From NCBI GenBank assembly GCA_050179135.1, contig JBFXFK010000122.1, positions 1-15,150 of the forward strand: DNA of 15,150 nt. Reading direction: 5' to 3'. How positions within the stretch are numbered: position 1 is the first letter of the stretch; the number at the start of each line of letters is the position of its first letter. The notes under the pieces are model-generated. The model saw nothing but the letters and a program-made list of their open reading frames with translations. It did no database searches and was not told the DNA's origin. Below are positions 1 to 7,705 of this stretch, piece after piece. The translations under genes were made by a program, and so were the position numbers. The stretch is from UBA4064 sp050179135 (GTDB lineage: Bacteria; Desulfobacterota; Desulfobacteria; Desulfobacterales; Desulfatirhabdiaceae).

Positions 1-25
1 TCAACCTGTTATAAAGGATTTATCC

Positions 26-520
26 ATGCGGAAGGCCAAAAAGCACTGGTTTGCTCTCCTCAGCATGGCAGCGATTCTCTTTTTTATACCATCCTGTTCC
101 CTGACGGGTAAAAATGTTGAATCACCCCGTGTCACGGTTTCAAAGATCAAGATCGAGGATATCAATCTGTTTGAAGCGGTTCTGCGTATTGAAATGCGGG
201 TATTCAATGTCAATGATCGGGCATTTGATATCAAGGGGATCGACTGTGAACTGAATCTGGATCAAACCCGTCTGGCAACCGGTGTTTCCAATACGCCAAC
301 ACATATCCCTTCTTTTGAAACCGCCGTCATCCCCATGACCGTCTATTCATCCATCGATGATATCGCCCAGTGTGTCCGGGAAATGAAAAGCAAAAACAAA
401 ATCAGCTATAGAATAAAGGGCAAACTTTTTCTGGAAGGCGGATTCCTCAAACCATCCATGATCGCCTTCAACTCCGATGGCGAAATTTCACTGGAAGGGA
501 TCAAGGCCCTGAATCTGTAG
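26..520 (+). CDS. LEA14-like (LEA type 2 / WHy domain) lipoprotein
   Basis: This 164-residue protein begins with a basic segment and a hydrophobic stretch ending in a lipobox, Ile-Pro-Ser-Cys with Cys24 as the likely lipidated residue, so it should be anchored to a membrane on the outside of the cytoplasm. The remainder (about residues 30-160) has the beta-rich pattern of LEA14-type domains: a conserved segment on how derivatives differ (RIEMRVFNVNDRAFDIKGID), then alternating strands and a late GKLFLEGG-like turn. Bacterial members are common small lipoproteins of unknown role, often linked to stress or envelope functions. The start is supported by AAAGGA at 13-18, seven bases before ATG. 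Its last 20 bases overlap the convergent gene on the other strand. Family assignment is by pattern recognition; function is unknown. Confidence 0.8.
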   Translation: MRKAKKHWFALLSMAAILFFIPSCSLTGKNVESPRVTVSKIKIEDINLFEAVLRIEMRVFNVNDRAFDIKGIDCELNLDQTRLATGVSNTPTHIPSFETAVIPMTVYSSIDDIAQCVREMKSKNKISYRIKGKLFLEGGFLKPSMIAFNSDGEISLEGIKALNL

Positions 521-938
521 CCGGAATCCCCATCATCTCATAGACCATATCCAGCAACGGCGGACGAACCGGCCGCCATGTCGGTCTTATCGCCATCATT
601 TCCTGCCATTCAAATTCTACCGATTCCAGCCTTTGCGGAATGACATGCTGCCCCTTTTCACCATACCGGCTTGCCGGATAATATTCCAGCCACATCATTC
701 TGGACGGATCCAGATTGAAATCACTCACGACCCGGGTGGCAATATGACTGGTGCAACTTCTGATGGACATCTTGCTGTCCTCAACATCGGTAATCACCAC
801 AATGACCGGTTTGATAAAAGATGGCCCACCGGTTTTGCCCTTTTTGAGATCATAAATGCGAAGCCGGCATTTTCCGCTGCCCAGCCGCATTTTCCCCCCC
901 CATCCCTGCCATGTATAAATATCATCATGAATCAGCAT
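501..938 (-). CDS. conserved-looking hypothetical protein
   Basis: I do not recognise a named family. The 145-residue product begins MLIHDDIYTWQGWGG, then has a basic patch (SGKCRLRIYDLKKGK), a hydrophobic strand (KPVIVVITDV), a segment with two Ser/Cys/His-rich turns (MSIRSCTSHIATRVVSDF), a WLEYYP motif and a proline/arginine-rich tail. It has no signal peptide and no membrane segment, so it is probably cytoplasmic. A longer start at 965 is possible (154 residues), but no ribosome site precedes it, whereas ATG at 938 has GGAAAA at a workable distance; the choice is not secure. It lies 72 bases downstream of the response-regulator gene on the same strand and may be the last gene of that block. 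Its 3' end overlaps the convergent lipoprotein gene by 20 bases. The even, protein-like composition and the lack of any better frame support it as a real gene. Confidence 0.6.
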   Translation of the reverse strand: MLIHDDIYTWQGWGGKMRLGSGKCRLRIYDLKKGKTGGPSFIKPVIVVITDVEDSKMSIRSCTSHIATRVVSDFNLDPSRMMWLEYYPASRYGEKGQHVIPQRLESVEFEWQEMMAIRPTWRPVRPPLLDMVYEMMGIPATDSGP

Positions 939-1010
939 GTGTTTTTCCGGTATGTGTGTACGCATCGCAGTCTGGTGTCAGTGCCATCGCATGTGAACCC
1001 GGGTTGCTTC

Positions 1011-2426
1011 CTATTTTTTTAATCCGAGTTTATCCAGCCGGTAGCGAAGGGACCGGAGGTTGATCTGCAGCAGTTCTGCGGCGCGCAGTTTGTCACCTCT
1101 GCCAACAATCAGGGCCTTTTCGATATAGGCTTTTTCGATTTCTTCCAGAATGGCATCCAGTGCCACCCCGTTTTCAACATCTTCCAGATCAAATCGCCTT
1201 CCCTTGATGCCCTCAATCCATCTGCGTTTGTGGATTTGCTTGTGAGCCGAAATGGCCAGACTTTCGGGCAGAATGATATTGGTGTTTGACAGGGCCACGC
1301 TCCGTTCAATCAAATTTTCCAACTCACGGATATTTCCCGGAAAATCATAGCGGTTCAGAAGATCAACGGCATAGGAACTCAGCTTGGTAATCTCCTTTTC
1401 CATTTTTTTTGAGTATATCTCGATAAAATGCTGGGCCAGAAGCCGGATGTCTTCTTTTCGCTCCCGAAGCGGCGGCATTCGTATTTCAATGACATTCAGG
1501 CGGTAAAACAGATCTTCCCGAAACCGGTTGGCAATAACTTCATCCTCCAGATTTTTGTTTGTCGCCGACACAATCCGGACATCCACATGAACATCATCGT
1601 TTCCGCCAATCGGTTTGAACACTTTTTCCTGAACGATTCTGAGCAGCTTTACCTGAATGGGGAGCGTGAGATCCCCGATTTCATCCAGAAAAATGGTGCC
1701 TTTGTCGGCAATTTCAAAAAGGCCTTTCTTGTCCTGGATCGCGCCGGTGAACGCTCCTTTTTTGTATCCCATCAACTCGCTTTCCATCAGGGTCTCGGGA
1801 ATGCCGCCGCAATTGATGGTGACAAAGGGATGCTGTTTCCGGTTGCTTTCATCATGGATGGCGCGCGCCACCAGTTCCTTGCCTGTTCCGCTTTCGCCGG
1901 TAATCAGGATGTTGGTGGTGGTTTTGGCAACCTGGCGGATCATGTCATAAATTTTATGCATGGACGGGGAATCGCCGATGATCTTGCCAAAATGCAGGGT
2001 TTTCAGAAGCGCTTTTCCCAGGATTTCCTTTTCCTTTTCCCGGGAAATGCTTTTCATGGCCAGAGCCTGTGAGATCGTCTGTTTGAGTTCAATATTGTTG
2101 AAGGGCTTGGGCACAAAATCATATGCACCCTCGTTCATGGATGCGACAGCCAGTTCAGTGGTGGTATAGGCGGAGATCATGATGACCGGAATGTCCGGTG
2201 TGTGTTTTTTTGCGGCTTTCAAAACATCCAGTCCGGTCAGGTCCCCCAGGCGGATATCGCACAAAAGCAGATCAAACGACTTCTTTTCCAGAAGGGACAG
2301 GGCTTTTTTTCCGTTCTCGGCGCAACAGACCCGATAACCTTCCTTGCACAGCATGAGCTCAAGAAGCTCCCGCATGCTCAGTTCATCATCCACAACCAGA
2401 ATATGTGGAGAAGAATCGGATATCAT
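1011..2426 (-). CDS. sigma-54-dependent response regulator (NtrC/PilR family)
   Basis: A complete 471-residue, three-domain activator. Residues about 8-125 form a receiver with acidic pair Asp13/Asp14, phospho-acceptor Asp57 (CDIRL) and Lys107 (VPKPF). Residues about 148-375 form the AAA+ domain with Walker A GESGTGKE at 177-184, the sigma-54 contact loop GAFTGA at 224-229, Walker B IFLDE at 245-249 and the REDLFYRL region near 303-310. The C-terminus is a Fis-type helix-turn-helix (AAELLQINLRSLRYRLDKLG). When phosphorylated it should open sigma-54 promoters; its targets cannot be told from the sequence. A TTG three codons upstream would overlap the pyrC stop, but the ATG at 2426 is the better start although its ribosome site is weak. 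It follows pyrC by five bases and has no adjacent histidine kinase. Architecture is PilR-like, but no pilus genes are nearby. Confidence 0.93.
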   Translation of the reverse strand: MISDSSPHILVVDDELSMRELLELMLCKEGYRVCCAENGKKALSLLEKKSFDLLLCDIRLGDLTGLDVLKAAKKHTPDIPVIMISAYTTTELAVASMNEGAYDFVPKPFNNIELKQTISQALAMKSISREKEKEILGKALLKTLHFGKIIGDSPSMHKIYDMIRQVAKTTTNILITGESGTGKELVARAIHDESNRKQHPFVTINCGGIPETLMESELMGYKKGAFTGAIQDKKGLFEIADKGTIFLDEIGDLTLPIQVKLLRIVQEKVFKPIGGNDDVHVDVRIVSATNKNLEDEVIANRFREDLFYRLNVIEIRMPPLRERKEDIRLLAQHFIEIYSKKMEKEITKLSSYAVDLLNRYDFPGNIRELENLIERSVALSNTNIILPESLAISAHKQIHKRRWIEGIKGRRFDLEDVENGVALDAILEEIEKAYIEKALIVGRGDKLRAAELLQINLRSLRYRLDKLGLKK

Positions 2427-2431
2427 GGCGG

Positions 2432-3733
2432 TCAACCGCTCGAAAGAATGCTGAAAACCGGTTTTCCCGAGACCATGGTCAGAACGGCCCTGCCCATCAT
2501 GTTCCAGTGATCAAAGGGTGTGTTCCGGCTCAGGGAAAAGAAGTGGCCGGCGTCAACAACAAACCGGGCAAGCGGATCGATCAGGGTCATGTCTGCATGC
2601 CCGCCTTCCACAATTCCGGATTCAATTCCCAGGATACGGGCCGGGTTGGTGGACATTTTGGCAATCAGTTCGGGGAGTGTCAGAATGTTTGTTCGAACCA
2701 GTTCCAGGCCCAGTGGAAGGGATGTTTCCAGCCCGATGATGCCAAATGCCGCCTGATCAAATTCCACATCCTTCTCGACCGGTGAATGGGGGGCATGATC
2801 GGTTGCAATGACATCGATGGTTCCGTCAGCCAAGCCTTCCAGAATGCTTTCCCTGTCCATTGCCGTGCGCAGGGGGGGATTCATTTTGGCATGGGTATTA
2901 TAGTCTTTGACGGCATCATCGGTCAGTGTAAAATAATGCGGTGCGGTCTCACAGGTAACCGGAATTCCAACTGCCCTGGCCTGCCGGATGGCCCGAACAG
3001 ATTCCCGGGTGCTGACATGGGCAATATGAACCGGCGCACGGGTCAGCTCGCACAGGGCAATATCCCGCATGACCATGATGCTTTCCGCTGCATTGGGAAT
3101 GCCGGCAAGGCCCATTCGCGTGGCAACAGGCCCTTCGTTCATGCAGCCGCCGACTGCCAGGTTTTCATCTTCACTGTGACTGATGACAACAAGACCCAAT
3201 CCCCTGGCATATTCCATGGCCCGCCGCATCAGCAGGCTGTTGGTGACGGGATGGCCGTCATCGGTAACGGCCACGATACCGGCGGATTTCATATCCGAGA
3301 ATTCGGCCAGTTCATTTCCATTCAGCCCCTTGCTGATCGCACCGACCGGGTAAACATGAACCCCGTTTGCCTGGGCCTCACGAAGCTTGATAAAACCGGT
3401 CACCTGGCTGTTGTCATTGACCGGACGGGTGTTGGGCATGGCGCAAACCGCTGTAAAACCACCGGCCGCCGCCGCCTGGCAACCGGATGCAATGGTTTCC
3501 TTGTATTCATGGCCCGGTTCCCGAAGATGAACATGCATGTCGATGAGACCGGGAACAACAATCAGGCCATCCGCATCGATGGTATTCAGTTCTGCATGGG
3601 GGGGAACGAGACCTTCCGGTAATGCGCCGCATGGAAAAATGCGGCGTATCCGGTCATCCTGAACCAGAATATCCATTGGACCGTCCAAATGGCCGGGATC
3701 AATGACTCTGCCGTCTTTAATCAGTGTCCACAT
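2432..3733 (-). CDS. pyrC: dihydroorotase (type I)
   Basis: This 433-residue amidohydrolase catalyses the reversible cyclisation of N-carbamoyl-aspartate to dihydroorotate, the third step of pyrimidine synthesis. Metal and catalytic residues are all present: His67-x-His69 in DMHVHLREPG, Asp159 in TDDGHPV, His186 in ISHSED, His239 in HIAHVST and Asp312 in ATDHAPHS. The GGFTAVCAMPNT segment near residues 91-101 is typical of the long (class I) dihydroorotases. An upstream TTG at 3754 is in frame, but the ATG at 3733 has a strong GGAGG eight bases before it and gives the usual family N-terminus. The start lies inside the end of pyrB (17-base overlap), so the two are translationally linked. Class I enzymes of this kind are known to associate with aspartate carbamoyltransferase in some bacteria. 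Confidence 0.96.
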   Translation of the reverse strand: MWTLIKDGRVIDPGHLDGPMDILVQDDRIRRIFPCGALPEGLVPPHAELNTIDADGLIVVPGLIDMHVHLREPGHEYKETIASGCQAAAAGGFTAVCAMPNTRPVNDNSQVTGFIKLREAQANGVHVYPVGAISKGLNGNELAEFSDMKSAGIVAVTDDGHPVTNSLLMRRAMEYARGLGLVVISHSEDENLAVGGCMNEGPVATRMGLAGIPNAAESIMVMRDIALCELTRAPVHIAHVSTRESVRAIRQARAVGIPVTCETAPHYFTLTDDAVKDYNTHAKMNPPLRTAMDRESILEGLADGTIDVIATDHAPHSPVEKDVEFDQAAFGIIGLETSLPLGLELVRTNILTLPELIAKMSTNPARILGIESGIVEGGHADMTLIDPLARFVVDAGHFFSLSRNTPFDHWNMMGRAVLTMVSGKPVFSILSSG

Positions 3734-4658
3734 GTCGGCTACCTCCGGTGACAATCAGATATAAAATGGCCATTCGGACCGCAACGCCATTTTCTACCTG
3801 GTCCAGTATAATGGCATGAGGCCCATCCGCCACATCCGGCGCAATTTCAAGACCCCGGTTGATCGGTCCCGGATGCATGACAACCGCATCCGGTTTGGCA
3901 AGGCCCAGTTTTTTGGCATTCAAGCCATACACCCTGGCGTATTCCCGTTCAGTTGGAAAAAAGAAGCCCTTTTGGCGTTCTTTTTGAATTCTCAGCATCA
4001 TGACGACATCCGCCCCATCCAGGGCCTCATCCATGCCGGCCGCTACGGAAACGCCAAGCGATTCAATACCTGGCGGAATCAGGGTAGGCGGACCATACAG
4101 CACGACCTTGGCGCCCATTTTGGTGAAACCGATACAGTCGGACCGCGCCACCCGGCTGTGGGTAATATCACCGATGATGGCGATTTTGAGATTTTCAATA
4201 GGGCCCTTTTTTTCCCGGACCGTCATCATGTCCAGAAGTGCCTGGGTTGGATGGGCATGCGTTCCATCCCCGGCGTTGATAACCGACGCCCGAAGTATTT
4301 TTGAAAGCATGTAGGGCGCGCCGGATGACGAATGGCGAAGCACGACCACATCCGGGCTCATGGCCTCCAGATTCCGGGCCGTGTCTATAAGGGTTTCCCC
4401 CTTGACCATGCTGCTGCCACTGGCAGTCAGGGAAATACTGTCCGCACTGAGGCGTTTGGCGGCAATATCAAAAGAGGTCCGGGTTCGGGTGCTGGGCTCA
4501 TAAAAATACAGCACAATGGTTTTGCCCCGCAGTGTCGGGACTTTTTTTACGGGCCGTTTGGATATTTCTTTCATGCTTCCGGCTGCGTCCAGAATCAGGT
4601 TGATTTCTTCGACCGAAAGACTGTCAATATCCAGAATATCTTTTTGGGTAAAGTGCAT
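3717..4658 (-). CDS. pyrB: aspartate carbamoyltransferase, catalytic subunit
   Basis: A full-length 313-residue transferase that joins carbamoyl phosphate to aspartate, the committed step of pyrimidine synthesis, in the cytoplasm. The carbamoyl-phosphate loop STRTRTS is at residues 56-62, the mobile-loop Ser/Lys segment SSMVKGE ends near 88 with Lys86, HPTQALLD starts at His136, GDITHSRVARS marks the start of the aspartate domain, and the C-terminal HPGPINRG motif is present. No regulatory subunit gene (pyrI) is next to it; instead pyrC follows with a 17-base overlap, the arrangement expected for an unregulated or dihydroorotase-associated enzyme. ATG 4658 has an AGG-containing weak ribosome site. 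No PyrR-type attenuator hairpin was seen in the 65 bases upstream. Confidence 0.97.
   Translation of the reverse strand: MHFTQKDILDIDSLSVEEINLILDAAGSMKEISKRPVKKVPTLRGKTIVLYFYEPSTRTRTSFDIAAKRLSADSISLTASGSSMVKGETLIDTARNLEAMSPDVVVLRHSSSGAPYMLSKILRASVINAGDGTHAHPTQALLDMMTVREKKGPIENLKIAIIGDITHSRVARSDCIGFTKMGAKVVLYGPPTLIPPGIESLGVSVAAGMDEALDGADVVMMLRIQKERQKGFFFPTEREYARVYGLNAKKLGLAKPDAVVMHPGPINRGLEIAPDVADGPHAIILDQVENGVAVRMAILYLIVTGGSRHVDTD
3742..3746 (-). promoter_or_regulatory. ribosome binding site fixing the pyrC start
   Basis: On the minus strand the sequence reads GGAGG, eight bases before the ATG at 3733 and within the pyrB coding region. It supports ATG 3733 over the in-frame TTG at 3754, which lies upstream of this site. 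Confidence 0.75.
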
Positions 4659-4723
4659 GGACCTGCCGTTTGAAATGGTTGGCCGGTTGTTGTTTCATGT
4701 GTTCAGCATGGGCGGGCGTGTTT

Positions 4724-5368
4724 CTATTTCAGGAGATTGAAAAGCCTGCCAAACCGGATTGAAAAATTGTCCTTGTCCCATGACCAGTAAATGATGAATG
4801 CTTTCCCCTTGACAGCCTTGAGCTTGACAAACCCCCAGTATCGGCTGTCATAGCTGTGATCCCGGTTGTCCCCCATGACAAACAGACTGTCCGGGGGAAC
4901 CGTTATGGGGCCCAGAAAATCCCTGGGTTGAACCCGGGGAGGGAATGTGTGGGGATCCGTGTGAATACTGAATGTATCCATTTGAAGTTCCCCGTTTACA
5001 TAGACCTGTTTGTTGCGCACCTCGACCACATCCCCGGCTACTCCCACCACACGCTTGATAAAATCCTTGTCCGGATCTTCGGGAAATTCAAACACCACGA
5101 TATCACCCCGCGCGGGATTTTTGACCGGAATGATGGTGGTTTGCAGAAATGGGAGTTTGACACCATAAATAAACTTGTTGACCAGAATGTGATCCCCGAT
5201 CTGAAGGGTTTCTTTCATGGAGCCGGAAGGGATTTTAAATGCCTGAACCACAAATGTTCGAATAAACATGGCCAGAATGACGGCAACAACAATGGCTTCG
5301 ACATTTTCGCGAAGCCTGCTTTTGGGCTTTGCCTGAATTGGATTATCCACAATACTTTCAGCTTTCAA
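4724..5368 (-). CDS. lepB: signal peptidase I
   Basis: This membrane-bound serine protease removes signal peptides from exported proteins. It has 214 residues: a short basic cytoplasmic N-terminus, one membrane helix at about 24-44, then the catalytic Ser50 in IPSGSM and the general-base Lys105 in DFIKRVVG, followed by the conserved GDNRDHSYDSRYWGFV box. All family boxes are intact. The reading frame starts with TTG, not ATG; the next ATG is inside the membrane helix, and a stop lies a few codons upstream, so TTG at 5368 (GAGAGG twelve bases upstream) or the GTG at 5350 must be used. It sits between pgpA (57 bases upstream) and pyrB (65 bases downstream), all on the same strand. Confidence 0.94.
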   Translation of the reverse strand: MKAESIVDNPIQAKPKSRLRENVEAIVVAVILAMFIRTFVVQAFKIPSGSMKETLQIGDHILVNKFIYGVKLPFLQTTIIPVKNPARGDIVVFEFPEDPDKDFIKRVVGVAGDVVEVRNKQVYVNGELQMDTFSIHTDPHTFPPRVQPRDFLGPITVPPDSLFVMGDNRDHSYDSRYWGFVKLKAVKGKAFIIYWSWDKDNFSIRFGRLFNLLK

Positions 5369-5425
5369 CGGATAGAAAACCCTCTCTGGTTATTTGATTG
5401 TCGGGCCGAAACGGACCGGTTTGCA

Positions 5426-5884
5426 CTAAACGATCATCCAGGCAATTCTGAGCAGAATATTGCAGAATATGCCGGCCACAACATCATCGATGACCACTCC
5501 CGCACCACCCGGAACCTTTCTTTCAAGATAATTGATCGGAAACGGCTTGAGAATATCCATGACCCGAAACAGAAAAAAACCGGCCAGTGTCATGGGAAGC
5601 GTGAATGGAAGCCCCAGAAGGGTTACCATCATGCCGGCGATTTCATCGATGACAATCAGGCCGGAGTCCTTTTTGCGGATGATTTTTTCAGCCTGATCGG
5701 CAATCCATACTGCTGCCAGCATAAAAATGGCGCAGACAACCGTGGCGGCCCCCAGGTTGATGGTTGACAGAAAAAATGCGGGAAACAGTCCAACCACAGA
5801 TCCTGCCGTGCCGGATGCAACCGGAAAATAGCCACTATGACATCCGGTGGCCAGAAAAAGAATCACGCGATTGGGGATTGACAT
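5426..5884 (-). CDS. pgpA: phosphatidylglycerophosphatase A
   Basis: This 152-residue inner-membrane enzyme removes phosphate from phosphatidylglycerol phosphate to give phosphatidylglycerol. Family signatures are ATGCHSGYFPVASGT near the N-terminus, the acidic IVIDEIAGM in the middle and GVVIDDVVAG near the end; the acidic residues there are the expected metal ligands. There are about four hydrophobic segments. The length is normal. The ATG at 5884 has no ribosome binding site, and a good promoter ends only a few bases before it, so the message may be leaderless. It is followed at 57 bases by lepB, suggesting joint transcription of envelope genes ahead of pyrBC. Confidence 0.94.
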   Translation of the reverse strand: MSIPNRVILFLATGCHSGYFPVASGTAGSVVGLFPAFFLSTINLGAATVVCAIFMLAAVWIADQAEKIIRKKDSGLIVIDEIAGMMVTLLGLPFTLPMTLAGFFLFRVMDILKPFPINYLERKVPGGAGVVIDDVVAGIFCNILLRIAWMIV

Positions 5885-5889
5885 GGCTT

Positions 5890-5918
5890 TTTGTATTACC
5901 CGGCGGATTTTTTGTCAA
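5890..5918 (-). promoter_or_regulatory. candidate sigma-70 promoter for pgpA (possibly leaderless)
   Basis: On the minus strand a perfect TTGACA (5918-5913) is followed by a 17-base spacer and TACAAA (5895-5890, four of six matches to TATAAT). Transcription would start about 7 bases further, almost at the A of the pgpA ATG at 5884. The lack of a ribosome site in front of pgpA fits this. Confidence 0.5.
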
Positions 5919-5920
5919 GG

Positions 5921-6020
5921 NNNNNNNNNNNNNNNNNNNNNNNNNNNNNNNNNNNNNNNNNNNNNNNNNNNNNNNNNNNNNNNNNNNNNNNNNNNNNNNN
6001 NNNNNNNNNNNNNNNNNNNN
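5921..6020. other. assembly gap (100 N)
   Basis: Exactly 100 undetermined bases, the customary placeholder for a gap of unknown length. It removes the 3' end of the PepT-like peptidase gene and the region between it and the pgpA promoter. Any protein read across it is unreliable. Confidence 0.98.
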
Positions 6021-7120
6021 TCCGCCGCCGTCACCATATCCGACAATTCTATCGATTCCCGCACCGTGTGCATGTCCCGCATCCCGGTTCCCAGAACACC
6101 GGTCATGATGCCCCGTTCGAAAAACACATTGGCATCGGCTCCGCCGCCCGTGATTTTGGTCACCATGGGCTGCCCCAGATTTCGGGCCGCGTTCATGGCC
6201 AGGGAAACAACCGGATGATCATCCGGAATATGGGTGCCTACAAAATCAGACTCGATATGTGTTTCCAGTGAGGGTCGTCCGACATCTTCTGTCACGGGGA
6301 TATAGTGTTTGACCGCATCTTCAAATGCAGCGGTCATAAATCGGGTGATATCCTTCAGCTTGAATGGGTCGTGGCTTCTCACCTCACCTTTGACGCTGAC
6401 CCGGGGCGGCACGATGTTGGTGGCGATCCCGCCCTGAATAATCCCGATGTTACAGGTTGTCTCATGGTCGATTCGCCCCAGTTTCAGTGCGGCAATGGCT
6501 TTTGCGGCAATCAATATGGCATTGATGCCCTTGTCCGGAGCCGCACCGGCATGGGCGTCTTTTCCATGAACAACAAATTCGAGCTTGTTGGCGCCCGGTG
6601 CGCGGGTGATGACGCCCCGGGTGTCGGTGGCATCCAGGGCATATCCATACGTGGCGGTGATCAGGCTCATGTCCAGATGTTTGGCGCCCAGAAGACCAAT
6701 TTCTTCACAAACGGTCAGAACCACTTCCAGCGGACCATGGGGCAGTTGATTTTCCTGAATGACGGTCAATACTTCCAGCAGAATGGCAATTGCGCTTTTA
6801 TCATCCGCCCCCAGGATGGTGGTGCCGTCGCTTTTGAAGACACCGTTCTGAAAAACCGGTTTGACCCCATTGCCGGGTTCAACGGTATCCATGTGCGCAT
6901 TCAGCAGCAGTGGGGCTGTTTGGACATTGCCACTGAAGCGGGCAACCAGGTTGCCGGTGTTGCTGCCAGTGTCCTGCTGAGAATTGTCGACCCGGGTGGA
7001 TGCGCCCAGAGATTTGAGAATTGACTGCAATTCCTGGCAGATTTGTGCTTCATTGCGGGAAACGCTGTCGATTTGAACCAGTGACTGAAAGGTGTTCGCC
7101 AGTCTGTTTGAATTGATCAT
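6021..7120 (-). CDS. M20-family PepT-like peptidase (3' end in gap)
   Basis: A zinc aminopeptidase-like protein of the peptidase T-like branch of family M20, probably cleaving small peptides or acting on a related amide. Visible residues from ATG 7120: His76 and Asp78 in LLLNAHMDTVEPG, the bridging Asp106 in ILGADDKSA, the catalytic Glu139/Glu140 in CEEIGLLGA, Asp163 in ALDATD, the central dimerisation domain, GGGADANVFFERGI and the last metal-binding His in MRDMHTVRE. All catalytic and metal positions are kept. About 366 residues are present, close to the usual full length of about 370-380, so only the last few are missing in the gap. ATG 7135 is also in frame, but only ATG 7120 has a ribosome site. 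Lead gene of the minus-strand block, divergent from the kor operon. Confidence 0.88.
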
Positions 7121-7126
7121 GAATGA

Positions 7127-7130
7127 CCTC
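7127..7130 (-). promoter_or_regulatory. ribosome binding site deciding the peptidase start
   Basis: GAGG on the minus strand lies six bases before ATG 7120. The alternative ATG 7135 is preceded by a C-rich stretch with no purine-rich site, so the shorter protein is preferred. Confidence 0.55.
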
Positions 7131-7135
7131 GTCAT

Positions 7136-7486
7136 ATATCAGGGGTTGTCATATCCGGGGCGACTGAACGGAATCGGTCAGACGCCATCACCAGAAACCC
7201 GAACTGTAGATAATAATGCATCGGCTATCTTCTGACATTCAGTCACCGAGAAATCAAGACTTTTTCAATGCGGGTGTGATGGTATTGAATAATCGGAAGC
7301 TGAAAATGGTCCGATATTGATATATTGCCCCGGATTCTTGGCTTTCTTTTTAATGCGTTTTATGTCAGAATTTTAAAATTGAACCATGTGACCGTTTCGC
7401 CCACAACAATTGTAACCAATTAAAGAATGATTAATTATAACATATCAGATTTATAATATAACCGGTTTACGGAGAGGAAATGAACC
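7136..7486. other. divergent intergenic region between peptidase and kor operon
   Basis: No credible gene is seen on either strand in these 351 bases. The half nearest korD contains a strongly AT-rich block (7411-7460 has 8 G or C in 50 bases) with a perfect TATAAT, so the promoter of the kor operon probably lies here. No convincing terminator, riboswitch or clear paired operator was found. Promoter elements for the peptidase on the other strand are expected but no good match stands out. Confidence 0.6.
7452..7457 (+). promoter_or_regulatory. candidate -10 element of the kor operon promoter
   Basis: TATAAT matches the sigma-70 -10 consensus fully and lies in the AT-rich block 30 bases before the korD start. 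No recognisable -35 hexamer is found 16-18 bases upstream and there is no TG extension, so an activator would probably be needed if this is the promoter. The implied leader is about 20-25 bases and contains the GGAGAGG ribosome site (7471-7477). Confidence 0.35.
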
Positions 7487-7705
7487 ATGAGTAAACCCAG
7501 ACTGAAGCAGCATGTGATCAACCGGGACTGGTGCAAGGGATGCGGTATTTGTGTTGAATTTTGCCCCAAGAATGTCCTGGCGCTTGATGATACGGATAAA
7601 GTGGTTGCCGTTCGTCCGGAAGACTGTATCTGCTGCAGAATGTGCGAGCAGAGATGTCCGGATCTGGCAATCGAAATCCTTACAGAAGAAGAGGCACAGC
7701 CATGA
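7487..7705 (+). CDS. korD: 2-oxoacid:ferredoxin oxidoreductase, ferredoxin-like delta subunit
   Basis: A 72-residue protein with two ferredoxin cluster motifs: Cys16-x2-Cys19-x2-Cys22-x3-Cys26-Pro and Cys47-x2-Cys50-x2-Cys53-x3-Cys57-Pro, each binding one [4Fe-4S] cluster together with the last Cys of the partner motif. An extra Cys49 lies inside the second motif. It is the electron-transfer subunit passing electrons from the thiamine-containing core to free ferredoxin. GGAGAGG at 7471-7477 lies nine bases before ATG. It opens the operon and overlaps korA by four bases (ATGA), pointing to coupled translation and equal subunit amounts. Confidence 0.92.
   Translation: MSKPRLKQHVINRDWCKGCGICVEFCPKNVLALDDTDKVVAVRPEDCICCRMCEQRCPDLAIEILTEEEAQP

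Noticed and set aside
2427..2435. TTG start for the response regulator overlapping the pyrC stop
   Set aside because: ATG three codons later gives the normal receiver N-terminus; the TTG has no better ribosome site.
2786..3622. Long plus-strand open frame opposite pyrC
   Set aside because: It is an antisense shadow of a clearly intact gene with all its catalytic motifs, and its translation has no recognisable domain.
3734..3754. TTG start giving pyrC seven more residues
   Set aside because: The GGAGG site lies downstream of this TTG and at the right distance from ATG 3733, and the family N-terminus begins at the ATG.
7292..7315. Inverted arms ATCGGA/TCCGAT in the divergent region as an operator
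   Set aside because: Six-base arms 12 bases apart are expected by chance in a few hundred bases, and nothing else supports it.
7642..7701. Longer N-terminus for korA reaching into korD
   Set aside because: The added residues are out-of-frame korD sequence; ATG 7702 makes the standard four-base overlap.
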